Shown here in pieces: positions 1 through 7,545 of a DNA stretch of 64,000 nt. The notes below the pieces were generated by a model, which had not been told where the DNA came from, ran no database searches, and worked only from the letters and a program-made list of their open reading frames with translations. The stretch's first letter is position 1. Every line of letters begins with the position of its first letter. The translations under genes and the position numbers were made by a program. This DNA is from Cryptosporangium phraense (GTDB taxonomy: Bacteria > Actinomycetota > Actinomycetes > Mycobacteriales > Cryptosporangiaceae), in NCBI RefSeq assembly GCF_006912135.1, contig NZ_VIRS01000001.1:433016-497015 (forward strand), given 5' to 3'.

Positions 1-2
1 CC

Positions 3-557
3 GACACGTTCATCATCGTGTCCGGGTTGCACACGCTGCCGGCCTGGGCCGCGGGCGAGCTGGCCCGCCTGTTCGCCGAGGCGCCCGCCCCGGTGCCGTT
101 CGTGTTCACCACGCCCGACTTCACGTCGCTGCCGGACGAGCTCGCGCTGCTGGTCGACGCGCTGGTGGAGGTCCCGCCGCTGCGCACCCGCCCGGACGAC
201 GTCCTGCCGCTGGCCCGGCACGTGGCCCGGTCGGCGCGACGTCGCGAGGTGACGTTCACCCCGCGGGCGGCGGCCGCGCTCACCGCGTACCACTGGCCCG
301 GCAACGCGGCTCAGCTCCGGGAGATCGTCCGCGACGCGGTGATGCGCGCAACGGTCGTCGACCTGCAGCACCTGGGGCCGGAGATACTCGATCGGGGGTC
401 GCGGCCGCTGACCCGGCTGGAGAAGCTCGAGCGGGACGAGATCGTGCGGTGTCTCGTGGAGCCGAATCAGACGATGACGCATGCGGCCGAGGAGCTCGGT
501 ATCGGTCGCGCCACGCTGTACCGGAAGATCGCCCACTACAAGATCGCGCTCCCCTGA
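3..557 (+). CDS. C-terminal part of a sigma-54-activator-like (Fis-type HTH) transcriptional regulator, 5' end outside window
   Basis: The frame is open from the first bases of the window, so the true start lies upstream; the GTG at 18 is only the first internal start-like codon. The visible part holds the end of an AAA+ module: a PPLRTRPDD stretch like the usual LRxRxxDI box, then YHWPGNAAQLRE like the YxWPGNxREL box. It ends in a Fis-type helix-turn-helix (HAAEELGIGRATLYRKI) in the last 30 residues. Such proteins activate operons for alcohol, acetoin or aromatic metabolism. Actinobacterial members often lack the sigma-54 contact loop, which would lie outside the window, so I cannot say whether it acts through sigma-54. 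Confidence 0.75.
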   Translation, partial: DTFIIVSGLHTLPAWAAGELARLFAEAPAPVPFVFTTPDFTSLPDELALLVDALVEVPPLRTRPDDVLPLARHVARSARRREVTFTPRAAAALTAYHWPGNAAQLREIVRDAVMRATVVDLQHLGPEILDRGSRPLTRLEKLERDEIVRCLVEPNQTMTHAAEELGIGRATLYRKIAHYKIALP

Positions 558-1299
558 CCGCGAGCCCGATCCCGGCCGGCGGGCCGAAGTGGCGCCAGCT
601 GTGGTGCCGGCTGTGGTGCCGGCGGCGACGCCGGGCGGTCGTCCGCCGCGTTCGCGGCGGGATCGGCCGAAGCGGATCGATTCCTCCGGGTCGCCGTCTC
701 GGCCGCCCCGACGCGTGCCCGTGACCTGCGACTCGCCCCGGCCGGCCGGCCAGCCCCCGGCGTTTCACCGACGCCGACCTACTGACCGCCACGACCGCTC
801 AGGCCCGGCTCCGGTTCCCTCCGGACGACGCCGGCTGCGGCCGATCACCGGCCGCCGGCCCGGCACGTTCCCGCCCTGCCCCGGCACCCCGGCTACCCCA
901 AGCGCCTCCGCGCCGCCGGAGCTCGACGTACCCGTGTCCGGTTCCGGGGCACGGGCCTGCAGCTGGTCCGCACCCCGGCGGGGCCAACGCGAACCGCCCG
1001 ACCGCTACGGGCCGTGGAGACCGCGTGAGGTCACGCGACGGGTCGATACCCACGATCCATCCGGGGTGCCCGTGGATCGGTAGGCCTCATCGGCCAGATC
1101 CTCGCTGATCTCCGGGACCAACGAATGGGTTCGCTGGCCGGCTTCAACCGGCCTCGAAGCGCTGGTCCGCGCGATCGACACCCGCAGGCGTCTGCGGGCG
1201 GTCCCCCGCATCCCAAAGCGGGCTCCGACCCTCTGAGGCAGGCGGCAGCCCGGCACCGACTTGCGCCGCCGGCCCGTCGCTGCATACAGTCTCGGCGGA
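558..1299. other. Gene-free stretch between the Fis-type regulator and the SnoaL gene
   Basis: About 740 bases with no supportable gene. Both strands have open frames here, but they are rich in Arg, Pro and Gly, have no family resemblance, no consistent third-position bias and no ribosome binding sites. A short direct repeat (gctgtggtgccg, twice) occurs near 598-622. A minus-strand stretch around 1080-1150 reads slightly more protein-like than its surroundings and might be a relic, but it is too short to assign. Confidence 0.5.
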
Positions 1300-1319
1300 A
1301 CGGAACAGACCTGTTCCGT
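1300..1319. promoter_or_regulatory. 20-bp inverted repeat, probable TetR operator
   Basis: ACGGAACAG-AC-CTGTTCCGT is a perfect inverted repeat with 9-base arms and a 2-base spacer, ending 19 bases before the SnoaL start codon. Its size and place suit a TetR dimer site. The downstream TetR gene at 1777 is 6 bases behind the SnoaL gene, so autoregulation is the simplest reading. It differs from the KstR boxes elsewhere in the window: AAC and GTT are separated by six bases, not two. Confidence 0.65.
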
Positions 1320-1338
1320 AAAAACGCAGGGAGACGAC

Positions 1339-1770
1339 ATGGCGGACCACGGCACGATCGCACTCGCCCAGGCGTGGGCCGATCTCTGGAACGGGAACCT
1401 GAGCCAGACCCCGAAGATCATCGCCGAGAACTTCGTCTCGCACGCGGCCCCGCTGTTCGGCGGCGCCCCCGGCGACGCCGCCGGCCGGGAGTCGCTCGAG
1501 GCCTGGGTCGGCGGCGCCCACCAGGTCTTCTCCGGCCTGACGTTCGAGATCCAGGTCGGCCCGATCGCCGACGGCGACTTCGTCGTCGTCCGCTGGCTCG
1601 CCCGCGGCACCTACGCCGGAGCGCTGCCCGGCACGCCGGCCGAGCCGCGCGAGGTCTCGTTCTCCGGCACCGACATCCTGCGGCTCGAGGACGGCCTCAT
1701 CGCCGAGTACTGGGCCAACGCCGACAGCCTGTGGGTCGCGCAGCAGATCGGCCTGGCCCCCGTAGGGTAG
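1339..1770 (+). CDS. SnoaL-like / NTF2-fold ester cyclase family protein
   Basis: A 143-residue protein of the SnoaL-like polyketide-cyclase (NTF2-fold) family, with the typical N-terminal helices and late motifs (FVVVRWLARGTYAG, DILRLEDGLIAEYWANAD). The ATG at 1339 is preceded by a GGGAGA ribosome binding site; an in-frame start at 1261 has none and lies upstream of the operator. Members are small-molecule cyclases, hydrolases or isomerases, and the substrate cannot be read from sequence. It is followed 6 bases later by a TetR regulator, so the pair is likely one autoregulated transcript. Confidence 0.75.
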   Translation: MADHGTIALAQAWADLWNGNLSQTPKIIAENFVSHAAPLFGGAPGDAAGRESLEAWVGGAHQVFSGLTFEIQVGPIADGDFVVVRWLARGTYAGALPGTPAEPREVSFSGTDILRLEDGLIAEYWANADSLWVAQQIGLAPVG

Positions 1771-1776
1771 GTCGCC

Positions 1777-2388
1777 ATGGTTCGGCAGAGTGATTCCGGC
1801 GTGCGCGGGTCGGCGCGGCTGCGCGACGAACTGACCCGGGCGATCGAGGCCGCCGCCGTCGACGAGTTGGCCGAGAACGGGTACGGACGGTTCTCGATGG
1901 CGGCGGTGGCACGGCGGGCCGGCGTCGGCAAGGCCGCGATCTACCGTCGCTGGGCCACGCAGGAGGCGATGCTCATCGACCTGCTGGCCCCGAAGGCGGT
2001 GCTGCTGGCGGCCGGGCCGGCGTCCGACACGCTCGCCGGGGACGTGCGGGCGTTCGTCGAGGCGACCCGGCGGGCATTCGCGGTGCCGCGGGTCGCGTCG
2101 ATCGTGGCCGATCTGTTCGCCGAGGCGCTGCGTAACCCGTCGCTGTTCCGGGTGCTGCACGAGGAGGTCACGGTGCCGCGCCGGGCCGGGGCCGCGGAGA
2201 TGCTCGCCCGCGCGACGGCCCGCGGCGAGATCCCGTCCGACGTGGATCTCGACGCTGCCCTCGACCTGCTCGCCGGCCCCAGCGTCGTCCGCATGATGAC
2301 GTCGACCGAACCGCCGTCGGACGCGTGGGTGGACAGCACGGTCGCGATGCTGCTGCGGGCGCTGGGCTACGACGCGCGCAGCGCGTAG
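1777..2388 (+). CDS. TetR/AcrR family transcriptional regulator
   Basis: 203 residues with an N-terminal TetR helix-turn-helix at about residues 30-65 (FSMAAVARRAGVGKAAIYRRWATQEAML) and a ligand-binding C-terminal domain of the TetR_C_11/16 type. It starts 6 bases after the SnoaL gene, so the two are probably co-transcribed from the promoter carrying the 1300-1319 palindrome. Its ligand is unknown. Its end overlaps the convergent MFS gene by 22 bases. Confidence 0.85.
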   Translation: MVRQSDSGVRGSARLRDELTRAIEAAAVDELAENGYGRFSMAAVARRAGVGKAAIYRRWATQEAMLIDLLAPKAVLLAAGPASDTLAGDVRAFVEATRRAFAVPRVASIVADLFAEALRNPSLFRVLHEEVTVPRRAGAAEMLARATARGEIPSDVDLDAALDLLAGPSVVRMMTSTEPPSDAWVDSTVAMLLRALGYDARSA

Positions 2389-3593
2389 ACGGCCGCGGCC
2401 AGGGTTCCCGCGCAGAGCGCGGCCGCGCTCAGACCCAGAGACCAGTGGACGCCGACGACGGCGCCGAACAACCCGACGGTGATGCCGCTGCCGAACCGGC
2501 CGCCCATCGCCGCGGTGCCGTAGACGCCGAGTACCCGGCCGCGGTCCTCGGCCGACGCCCGGAGCTGGACGATCGTCTGCCCGATCGACATCGCGGCCAG
2601 GTTCGCGACGCCGCCGACGACCAGCATCAGCAGCGCGAGCGGGTAGTTGCCGGTGGCGGCGAAGATCACGGTCGTGACGCCGTAGACCAACGTGGTCGCG
2701 ACCGCGGCCCGGACGCTCGGTCTGACCCAGCCGGTCGCCTCCAGCAGGAACCCGCCGAGCACCCCACCCGCGCCGTTCGCGAACAGCAGGACGCCGTACG
2801 CGGTGCCCTCGCTGCCCGCGCCGAGGTCACCGGCGAAGATCGGCATCGCCGACTGCAGCGACGCGCCGATGAAGAACGACCCCAGCCCGCCCAGGATGAT
2901 CATGCTGACCAGCGTGCGGTCGGCCCGGACGTCCTTGAGCACGCGGACCGAGTCGAGCAGCCCCACCCGTTTGCGCTCGACCACGCCGCCGTCGCGGGTG
3001 TGGCCGGTGAACTTCGTCCGCAGGAGGAAGACGGTCAGCGGCAGGTAGATCAGCGCGTTGACGAAGATGCCGGGAACCGGCCCGAGGCCGAGCAACAGAG
3101 CCGAACCCACCACCGGGCCGAACAGGATCCCGAGACTGCGGAAGGTCGCGTTCAACCGGACCGCGCTCGGCAGCGCGTCGTCGCCGACGAAGTCGTGCAG
3201 CATGAGCTGCTCGCCGGGTCCCCACAGCGCGCCGGCCATCCCGTGCAGGACGAGCAGCACGCAGGCTTCCCAGATCCGCAGCGAGTCGGTCAGGAACAGC
3301 AGACCCCAGGTGATCGAGACGATCATGAACAGGACCTGGGCGGCCTGGATGACGCGGCGGCAGTCGTACCGGTCGGCGAGCCCGCCGAAATACACCGAGA
3401 ACAGCAGGAACGGCACCCAGTGGCTGATCACCTCGAACCCGGCCAGCGCGGGCGAGTGGAACTTCTCCCACAGCACCCAGTACGTGATGACGTGCTCGAT
3501 GTTGTCGGCCATCATCGCGAGGGCCGCGCCGATCAGGTAGATCCGGCAATCGCGGTTCTTGAGTGCGGCGAACCGGGCCGGGGCAGTTGTCAC
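2367..3593 (-). CDS. MFS transporter (enterobactin-exporter-like, MFS_3 type)
   Basis: A polytopic protein of about 408 residues with roughly 12 predicted membrane segments and the MFS loop 2-3 signature (FGGLADRYDCRRV, near residue 70). It resembles the MFS_3 exporters (EntS-like), so drug or metabolite efflux is likely, but the substrate is unknown. I chose GTG at 3593 because VTTAPARFAAL is the usual N-terminus of this group; GTG at 3605 is possible. Only about 25 bases separate this start from the divergent yciO gene, so at least one of the two may be leaderless or have its promoter inside the other gene. Confidence 0.8.
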   Translation of the reverse strand: MTTAPARFAALKNRDCRIYLIGAALAMMADNIEHVITYWVLWEKFHSPALAGFEVISHWVPFLLFSVYFGGLADRYDCRRVIQAAQVLFMIVSITWGLLFLTDSLRIWEACVLLVLHGMAGALWGPGEQLMLHDFVGDDALPSAVRLNATFRSLGILFGPVVGSALLLGLGPVPGIFVNALIYLPLTVFLLRTKFTGHTRDGGVVERKRVGLLDSVRVLKDVRADRTLVSMIILGGLGSFFIGASLQSAMPIFAGDLGAGSEGTAYGVLLFANGAGGVLGGFLLEATGWVRPSVRAAVATTLVYGVTTVIFAATGNYPLALLMLVVGGVANLAAMSIGQTIVQLRASAEDRGRVLGVYGTAAMGGRFGSGITVGLFGAVVGVHWSLGLSAAALCAGTLAAAVYALRAS

Positions 3594-3618
3594 GGGAAAC
3601 CACACTAAGCTCCGGGGA

Positions 3619-4239
3619 ATGGCCCGGTTCATCGACATCCATCCGGTCAATCCGCAGGCGCGGGCGGTCAGCCAGGTCGTGGCGATGATCCGCGACGGTG
3701 CGCTGATCGCGTACCCGACCGACTCCTGCTACGCGCTCGGCTGCCAGATCGGCAACCGGGAGGGGCTCGACCGGATCAAGGCGATCCGCAAGCTCGACGA
3801 CCGGCACCACTTCACGCTCGTGTGCAGCGACTTCGCCCAGCTCGGTCAGTTCGTGCAGATCGACAACGCGGTGTTCCGGCAGATCAAGGCATCGACGCCG
3901 GGGCCGTACACGTTCATCCTGCCGGCCACCCGTGAGGTGCCGAAACGTCTGCTGCACGCGAAGAAGAAGACCGTCGGGGTGCGGATCCCCGAGCACACGG
4001 TGACCCAGGCGATCCTCGCCGAGCTCGGTGAACCACTGCTCTCGACGACGCTGACGCTGCCGGGCGAGGACGAGCCGCTGACCCAGGCCTGGGAGATCCA
4101 GGAAGCGCTCGACCACCAGATCGACGCGATCGTCGACGCCGGCGAGTGCGGGATGGAGCCGACCACGGTCGTGGACCTGTCCGGCGACGAGCCCGAGATC
4201 CTGCGCCGGGGGGCCGGCGACCCGTCACGCTTCGAGTAG
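3619..4239 (+). CDS. YciO-like L-threonylcarbamoyladenylate synthase-family (Sua5/YrdC/YciO) protein
   Basis: 206 residues consisting of one YrdC domain. The opening (IHPVNPQARAV, YPTDSCYALGC, IRKLDDRHHFTLVC) and later GPYTFIL, KKKTVGVRIP and PTTVVDLSGDEPEILRRGAGD are very close to E. coli YciO. TsaC/Sua5 makes threonylcarbamoyl-AMP for tRNA t6A37; YciO is a related protein with a weaker or different role, so function in t6A synthesis is not certain. The ATG follows a purine-rich stretch without a clear ribosome binding site. The 3' end overlaps the convergent MarR gene by 15 bases. Confidence 0.85.
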   Translation: MARFIDIHPVNPQARAVSQVVAMIRDGALIAYPTDSCYALGCQIGNREGLDRIKAIRKLDDRHHFTLVCSDFAQLGQFVQIDNAVFRQIKASTPGPYTFILPATREVPKRLLHAKKKTVGVRIPEHTVTQAILAELGEPLLSTTLTLPGEDEPLTQAWEIQEALDHQIDAIVDAGECGMEPTTVVDLSGDEPEILRRGAGDPSRFE

Positions 4240-4656
4240 GCGCCGGAGGAGTTCGACGAGCTGGGTGCGCTCGGTCTCGTCGAGGGGGGCGAGGACGTCG
4301 TCCTGGACGGCGGCGATCTTCTCGTCGAGCTTTCTTAGTCGTTCGTCACCTTTCGGGGTGACCGTGACGACGTTGCGTCGCTTGTCGGCCGGGTCGGGGG
4401 CCCGTTTCACGTAGCCGTCGGCTTCGAGCTCGTTCAGCGCGGCGACGACGTCGCTGAGGTGGATGCCGCTGCGGCGTCCGAGTTCGGCCTGACTGGACGG
4501 TCCGGCCTCGGCGAGCGTGCCCAGCAGCCGGTAGTGGTAGCCACGGGCGCCCTCGGCCGCGAACCCGTCGGCCACCAGGCGCCCGGCCCGGAGCGCGGCC
4601 TGCGACAGCAGCCAGCTCGGCAGCGCGGGAAGTCGGGAGAACGCCGGCTCTTGCAT
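4225..4656 (-). CDS. MarR family transcriptional regulator
   Basis: 143 residues with a MarR winged helix: the recognition region SQAELGRRSGIHLSDVVAALNELEADGYVKR is at about residues 53-83, followed by the wing DPADKRRNVVTVTPKG. It is divergent from the epoxide hydrolase gene at 4711, and the 54-base gap carries a highly symmetric operator (4677-4712). MarR proteins usually repress themselves and the divergent gene until a phenolic or electrophilic ligand binds, so this one probably controls the epoxide hydrolase. Confidence 0.88.
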   Translation of the reverse strand: MQEPAFSRLPALPSWLLSQAALRAGRLVADGFAAEGARGYHYRLLGTLAEAGPSSQAELGRRSGIHLSDVVAALNELEADGYVKRAPDPADKRRNVVTVTPKGDERLRKLDEKIAAVQDDVLAPLDETERTQLVELLRRLLEA

Positions 4657-4676
4657 GGACCCACCCTAGTAGGTCT

Positions 4677-4712
4677 ATCGTTAGGGACACTAACGTTAGG
4701 GAGGCTAACGAT
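4677..4712. promoter_or_regulatory. 36-bp nested palindrome, probable MarR operator
   Basis: The site reads ATCGTTAG - 5 bases - CTAACGTTAG - 5 bases - CTAACGAT. The outer 8-base arms and the inner 10-base palindrome share one exact centre. It can also be read as two 15-base direct repeats (CGTTAGGGACACTAA, CGTTAGGGAGGCTAA) that differ in two bases. It covers the ribosome binding site (GGGAGG) and start codon of the epoxide hydrolase and lies 20 bases from the marR start, so bound repressor could block both genes. Confidence 0.75.
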
Positions 4713-5775
4713 GATCGAGCCGTTTCGGATCGACGTTCCGTCGTCGGAGCTCGACGACCTGTGGGCCCGGCTGGACGCGGCCCGCTGGCCGGACGAGTTG
4801 CCCGACGCGGGCCGGGACTACGGTTTTCCGCTGGGCGAGCTGCAAGCGCTGGCGTCGTACTGGCGGTCGGGGTACGACTGGCGTTCGGCCGAGGCCGAGC
4901 TCAACTCGTACCCGGGCTTCCGGACGGAGATCGACGGGGCGCTGATCCACTTCCTGCACGTCCGGTCCCCGCGCGCCGATGCGTTGCCGCTGCTGCTCAC
5001 CCACGGGTGGCCGGGGTCGATCGTCGAGTTCCTCGACGTGCTGGGGCCGCTGTCCGAGGACTTCCACCTGGTCGTTCCGTCTCTGCCCGGGTTCGGGTTC
5101 TCCGGCCCGACGCGTGAACGCGGCTGGAACGCCGGACGGGTGGGGGCCGCGTGGGTCGCGCTGATGGATCGCCTCGGTTATTCGCGGTACGGGGCCCACG
5201 GTGGTGACTGGGGGTCGGCCGTTTCCCGGATCGTCGGGAATCTGGCCGCTGACCGCGTGGTGGGCGTCCACCTGAACTACCTGCCGACACCACCGGTCGA
5301 GGGGTCGTTCTCGGCCGAGGATCGGGCGCGGTTCGCGCAGGCGCGGGCCTACCTGGCGAACCAGCCGGGGGTGCGGGTGCTGCAGTCGCAGACCCCGCAG
5401 ACGATCGCCTACGCGCTGACCGACTCCCCGATCGGGCAGCTGGCCTGGATCGCCGAGCGGTTCGCCGAGTGGAGCGACCCGGCGACGCCGGTCGGCGTCG
5501 ACCGGCAGCTCACCGACGTGATGCTGTACTGGCTGACCCGGACGGCCGGCTCGGCGGCGCGGCTGCACCGGGAGACCGGCCTCGGCCCGCTCCCGTGCCC
5601 GGTGCCGATGGGGGTCGCGGTGTTCGCACACGACATCACGCGGTCGGTCCGGTCGGTCGCCGAGCGGACCTACGACATCCGCCGCTGGAGCGAGTTCGAC
5701 CGCGGCGGCCACTTCGCCGCCCTCGAGGTCCCGGACCTGCTGGTGGACGACATCCGCGCGTTCTTCGGGGGCTGA
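4711..5775 (+). CDS. Epoxide hydrolase (EHN-type alpha/beta hydrolase)
   Basis: 354 residues. An N-terminal EHN domain (about 1-110) precedes an alpha/beta-hydrolase fold. The oxyanion-hole motif HGWPGS is at 98-103, the nucleophile Asp at about 166 in GAHGGDWGS, and the catalytic His at about 334 in GGHFAALEVP, the layout of microsomal-type epoxide hydrolases. The reaction is hydration of an epoxide to a diol through an ester intermediate. The ATG has GGGAGG six bases upstream. It is transcribed divergently from a MarR gene whose likely operator overlaps this start, suggesting induction by an electrophilic or aromatic substrate. Confidence 0.9.
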   Translation: MIEPFRIDVPSSELDDLWARLDAARWPDELPDAGRDYGFPLGELQALASYWRSGYDWRSAEAELNSYPGFRTEIDGALIHFLHVRSPRADALPLLLTHGWPGSIVEFLDVLGPLSEDFHLVVPSLPGFGFSGPTRERGWNAGRVGAAWVALMDRLGYSRYGAHGGDWGSAVSRIVGNLAADRVVGVHLNYLPTPPVEGSFSAEDRARFAQARAYLANQPGVRVLQSQTPQTIAYALTDSPIGQLAWIAERFAEWSDPATPVGVDRQLTDVMLYWLTRTAGSAARLHRETGLGPLPCPVPMGVAVFAHDITRSVRSVAERTYDIRRWSEFDRGGHFAALEVPDLLVDDIRAFFGG

Positions 5776-5778
5776 GCG

Positions 5779-6549
5779 TCAGCTCCGGAGGATGTTCGCC
5801 AGGGCGTGGGACGCCGTCGCGCCACCGTCCACGACGAACTCACTGCCCGTGCAGTACGAGCTCTCGTCCGAGGCCAGGAACAGCACCATGTTCGCGATGT
5901 CGTCCGCCGACGCGACCCGCCCCAGCGCCACCTTCTTGCCGATCGGCTCGGTCGGCACCGGCATGCCGCCGAGCGCGTTCGACACCATCGGGGTGTCGAC
6001 CGCGCCCGGGTGCACCGAATTCACCCGGATCCCGAACGAGCCCAGTTCCATCGCCGCGACCTTCGTCATCCCGCGGATCGCGAACTTGCTGGACGCGTAC
6101 GCGATCAGCAGCGGCATCCCGCCGAGCCCCTCGATCGACGAGACGTTGACGATCGAGCCGCCGCCCTCGCGCATCAGCGGGATCGCGGTGCGCATCCCGA
6201 GGAACGTGCCGAACTGGTTGACCCGGATCACCCGCTCGTAGTCCGCCAGCGTCGTGTCGGCCAGCGCCGAGAAGTGCAGCATCCCGGCGTTGTTCACCAG
6301 CACGTCCAGCCGGCCGAACCGCTCCCGCAGCATGCCCGCCGCGCGGCCCCAGTCCTCTTCGGACGAGACGTCGAGCGAGAGGTAGAGCGCACCGAGCGAC
6401 TCGGCCAGCTTCCCGCCGCCCTCGTCGAGAACGTCGGTCAGGACGACCGACGCCCCCTCGGCGACGAACCGCCGCGCCGCCGCCGCACCCTGGCCCCGGG
6501 CCGCCCCGGTGATCAGCGCGATCTTGCCTGCCAGCCGCCCCATCGTCAT
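5779..6549 (-). CDS. SDR oxidoreductase, 3-alpha(20-beta)-hydroxysteroid dehydrogenase-like
   Basis: 256 residues, a classical short-chain dehydrogenase. It has the cofactor motif TGAARGQG at 14-21 with an acidic Asp after strand 2 (LTDV) favouring NAD, NNAG near 86-89, and the catalytic Ser138-Tyr151-Lys155 triad. The sequence is close to bacterial 3-alpha(20-beta)-hydroxysteroid dehydrogenases, although that group overlaps with generic SDRs. Its start overlaps the stop of the upstream SDR as ATGA, so it is translationally coupled into the KstR-box-controlled hsd4A transcript, which supports a steroid role. Confidence 0.8.
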   Translation of the reverse strand: MTMGRLAGKIALITGAARGQGAAAARRFVAEGASVVLTDVLDEGGGKLAESLGALYLSLDVSSEEDWGRAAGMLRERFGRLDVLVNNAGMLHFSALADTTLADYERVIRVNQFGTFLGMRTAIPLMREGGGSIVNVSSIEGLGGMPLLIAYASSKFAIRGMTKVAAMELGSFGIRVNSVHPGAVDTPMVSNALGGMPVPTEPIGKKVALGRVASADDIANMVLFLASDESSYCTGSEFVVDGGATASHALANILRS

Positions 6550-7463
6550 CCTCCCGTCACCGGGGACGCGCCCCGGTCCGCTGCCGGCTCAGCCCTGCGC
6601 TGGACCGCCGAGATCGCGCGCCCGGTGAAGACGTCATCGGGGCCGTGCGACGCGAAGTACTCCCCCAGCGACTCCGCGAGCTCGCCGTCCGCCCACGACG
6701 CCCCGGCCGCGTCGAACTGCGCCTCCACCGACGGCGGCGCGAGCACCGCCACCATCCCGCCGTGCACGAAGAACACCTGCCCGTTCACCGACGACGACGC
6801 CGGCGCGGCCAGGTACACCACCAGCGGCGTGATGTGCGAAACGTCCAGCGGGTCGACCCCGGAGGTCGGCGCCGGCCCGTACACCGGCGACGTCATCGCG
6901 GTGCGGGCCCGCGGGCAGATCGCGTTGGCCCGCACGCCGTACCGGGCCAGGCCCCGGGCCGCGGCCACGGTCAGCGACACGATCCCGGCCTTGGCCGCCG
7001 CATAGTTCGGCTGCGCCACCGCGCCCAGGAACCACGCCTCCGACGTCGTGTTGATCAGCCGCCCGTACACCGGCGCGCCCGCCGCCTTGGAGTTCGAACG
7101 CCACAGAGAACCCGCATCCCGGCACAGCAGGAAATGCCCCCGGAGATGCACCCGCACCACCAGGTCCCACTCCTCGTCGGACATCGTGAACAGCATCCGG
7201 TCGCGCACGACCCCGGCGTTGTTCACGACGATGTCGAGCCCCCCGAGCGACTCCGCCGTCGAGATCAGCGACCGCGAGACGTCCGAGGAAGACACGTCCC
7301 CCGGAACGAAGACGGCGCCGGGCGGAACGTCGTCCGGAGGAACGACGTCGTTGACGACGACGGACGCTCCGGCCGACGCGAGGGCGAAGGCCTCGGCCCG
7401 GCCGAGGCCAGAGCCGGCCCCGGTCACGATCGCCACCCGCCCGGACAGGTCGAGATCCGGCAC
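6546..7463 (-). CDS. SDR similar to Hsd4A (Rv3502c), hydroxysteroid / hydroxyacyl-CoA dehydrogenase of side-chain degradation
   Basis: 305 residues. The Rossmann motif TGAGSGLG is at 14-21, NNAG at 81-84, and catalytic Ser141, Tyr154 and Lys158. A C-terminal extension beyond the SDR core resembles M. tuberculosis Rv3502c, which also neighbours fadE26/fadE27 as here. Rv3502c/Hsd4A enzymes oxidise 17-beta-hydroxysteroids and the 22-hydroxyacyl-CoA side-chain intermediate. The GTG at 7463 has GGAGGG upstream, and a perfect KstR box lies 30 bases away; the in-frame extension to 7598 would cross that box and is rejected. Confidence 0.82.
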   Translation of the reverse strand: MPDLDLSGRVAIVTGAGSGLGRAEAFALASAGASVVVNDVVPPDDVPPGAVFVPGDVSSSDVSRSLISTAESLGGLDIVVNNAGVVRDRMLFTMSDEEWDLVVRVHLRGHFLLCRDAGSLWRSNSKAAGAPVYGRLINTTSEAWFLGAVAQPNYAAAKAGIVSLTVAAARGLARYGVRANAICPRARTAMTSPVYGPAPTSGVDPLDVSHITPLVVYLAAPASSSVNGQVFFVHGGMVAVLAPPSVEAQFDAAGASWADGELAESLGEYFASHGPDDVFTGRAISAVQRRAEPAADRGASPVTGG

Positions 7464-7493
7464 CCGAGCTCCCTCCGAAAGGAACCGCAAATC

Positions 7494-7507
7494 TAGAACG
7501 TGTTCTA
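7494..7507. promoter_or_regulatory. KstR operator shared by hsd4A-like SDR and chsE4
   Basis: TAGAACGTGTTCTA is a perfect match to the KstR consensus TNNAACNNGTTNNA, with 6-base arms. It sits in the middle of the 82-base gap between the two divergent start codons (30 bases from 7463, 38 from 7546), so one site can repress both directions. Confidence 0.88.
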
Positions 7508-7545
7508 CGCTAGCGGAGCCGACCGCACAACTGAAGGAGGCGCGG

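Noticed and set aside
1080..1150. Minus-strand fragment reading like protein (LVPEISEDLADEAYR)
   Set aside because: Too short to assign, with no start or flanking homology; mentioned only as a possible relic.
1144..2160. Minus-strand frame opposite the SnoaL and TetR genes
   Set aside because: It is antisense to two recognisable genes and has no motif or ribosome binding site.
2325..3608. Plus-strand frame of 427 codons over the MFS gene
   Set aside because: Its composition is Gln/Arg/Asp-rich with no fold or motif; it is the antisense of a clear transporter in high-GC DNA.
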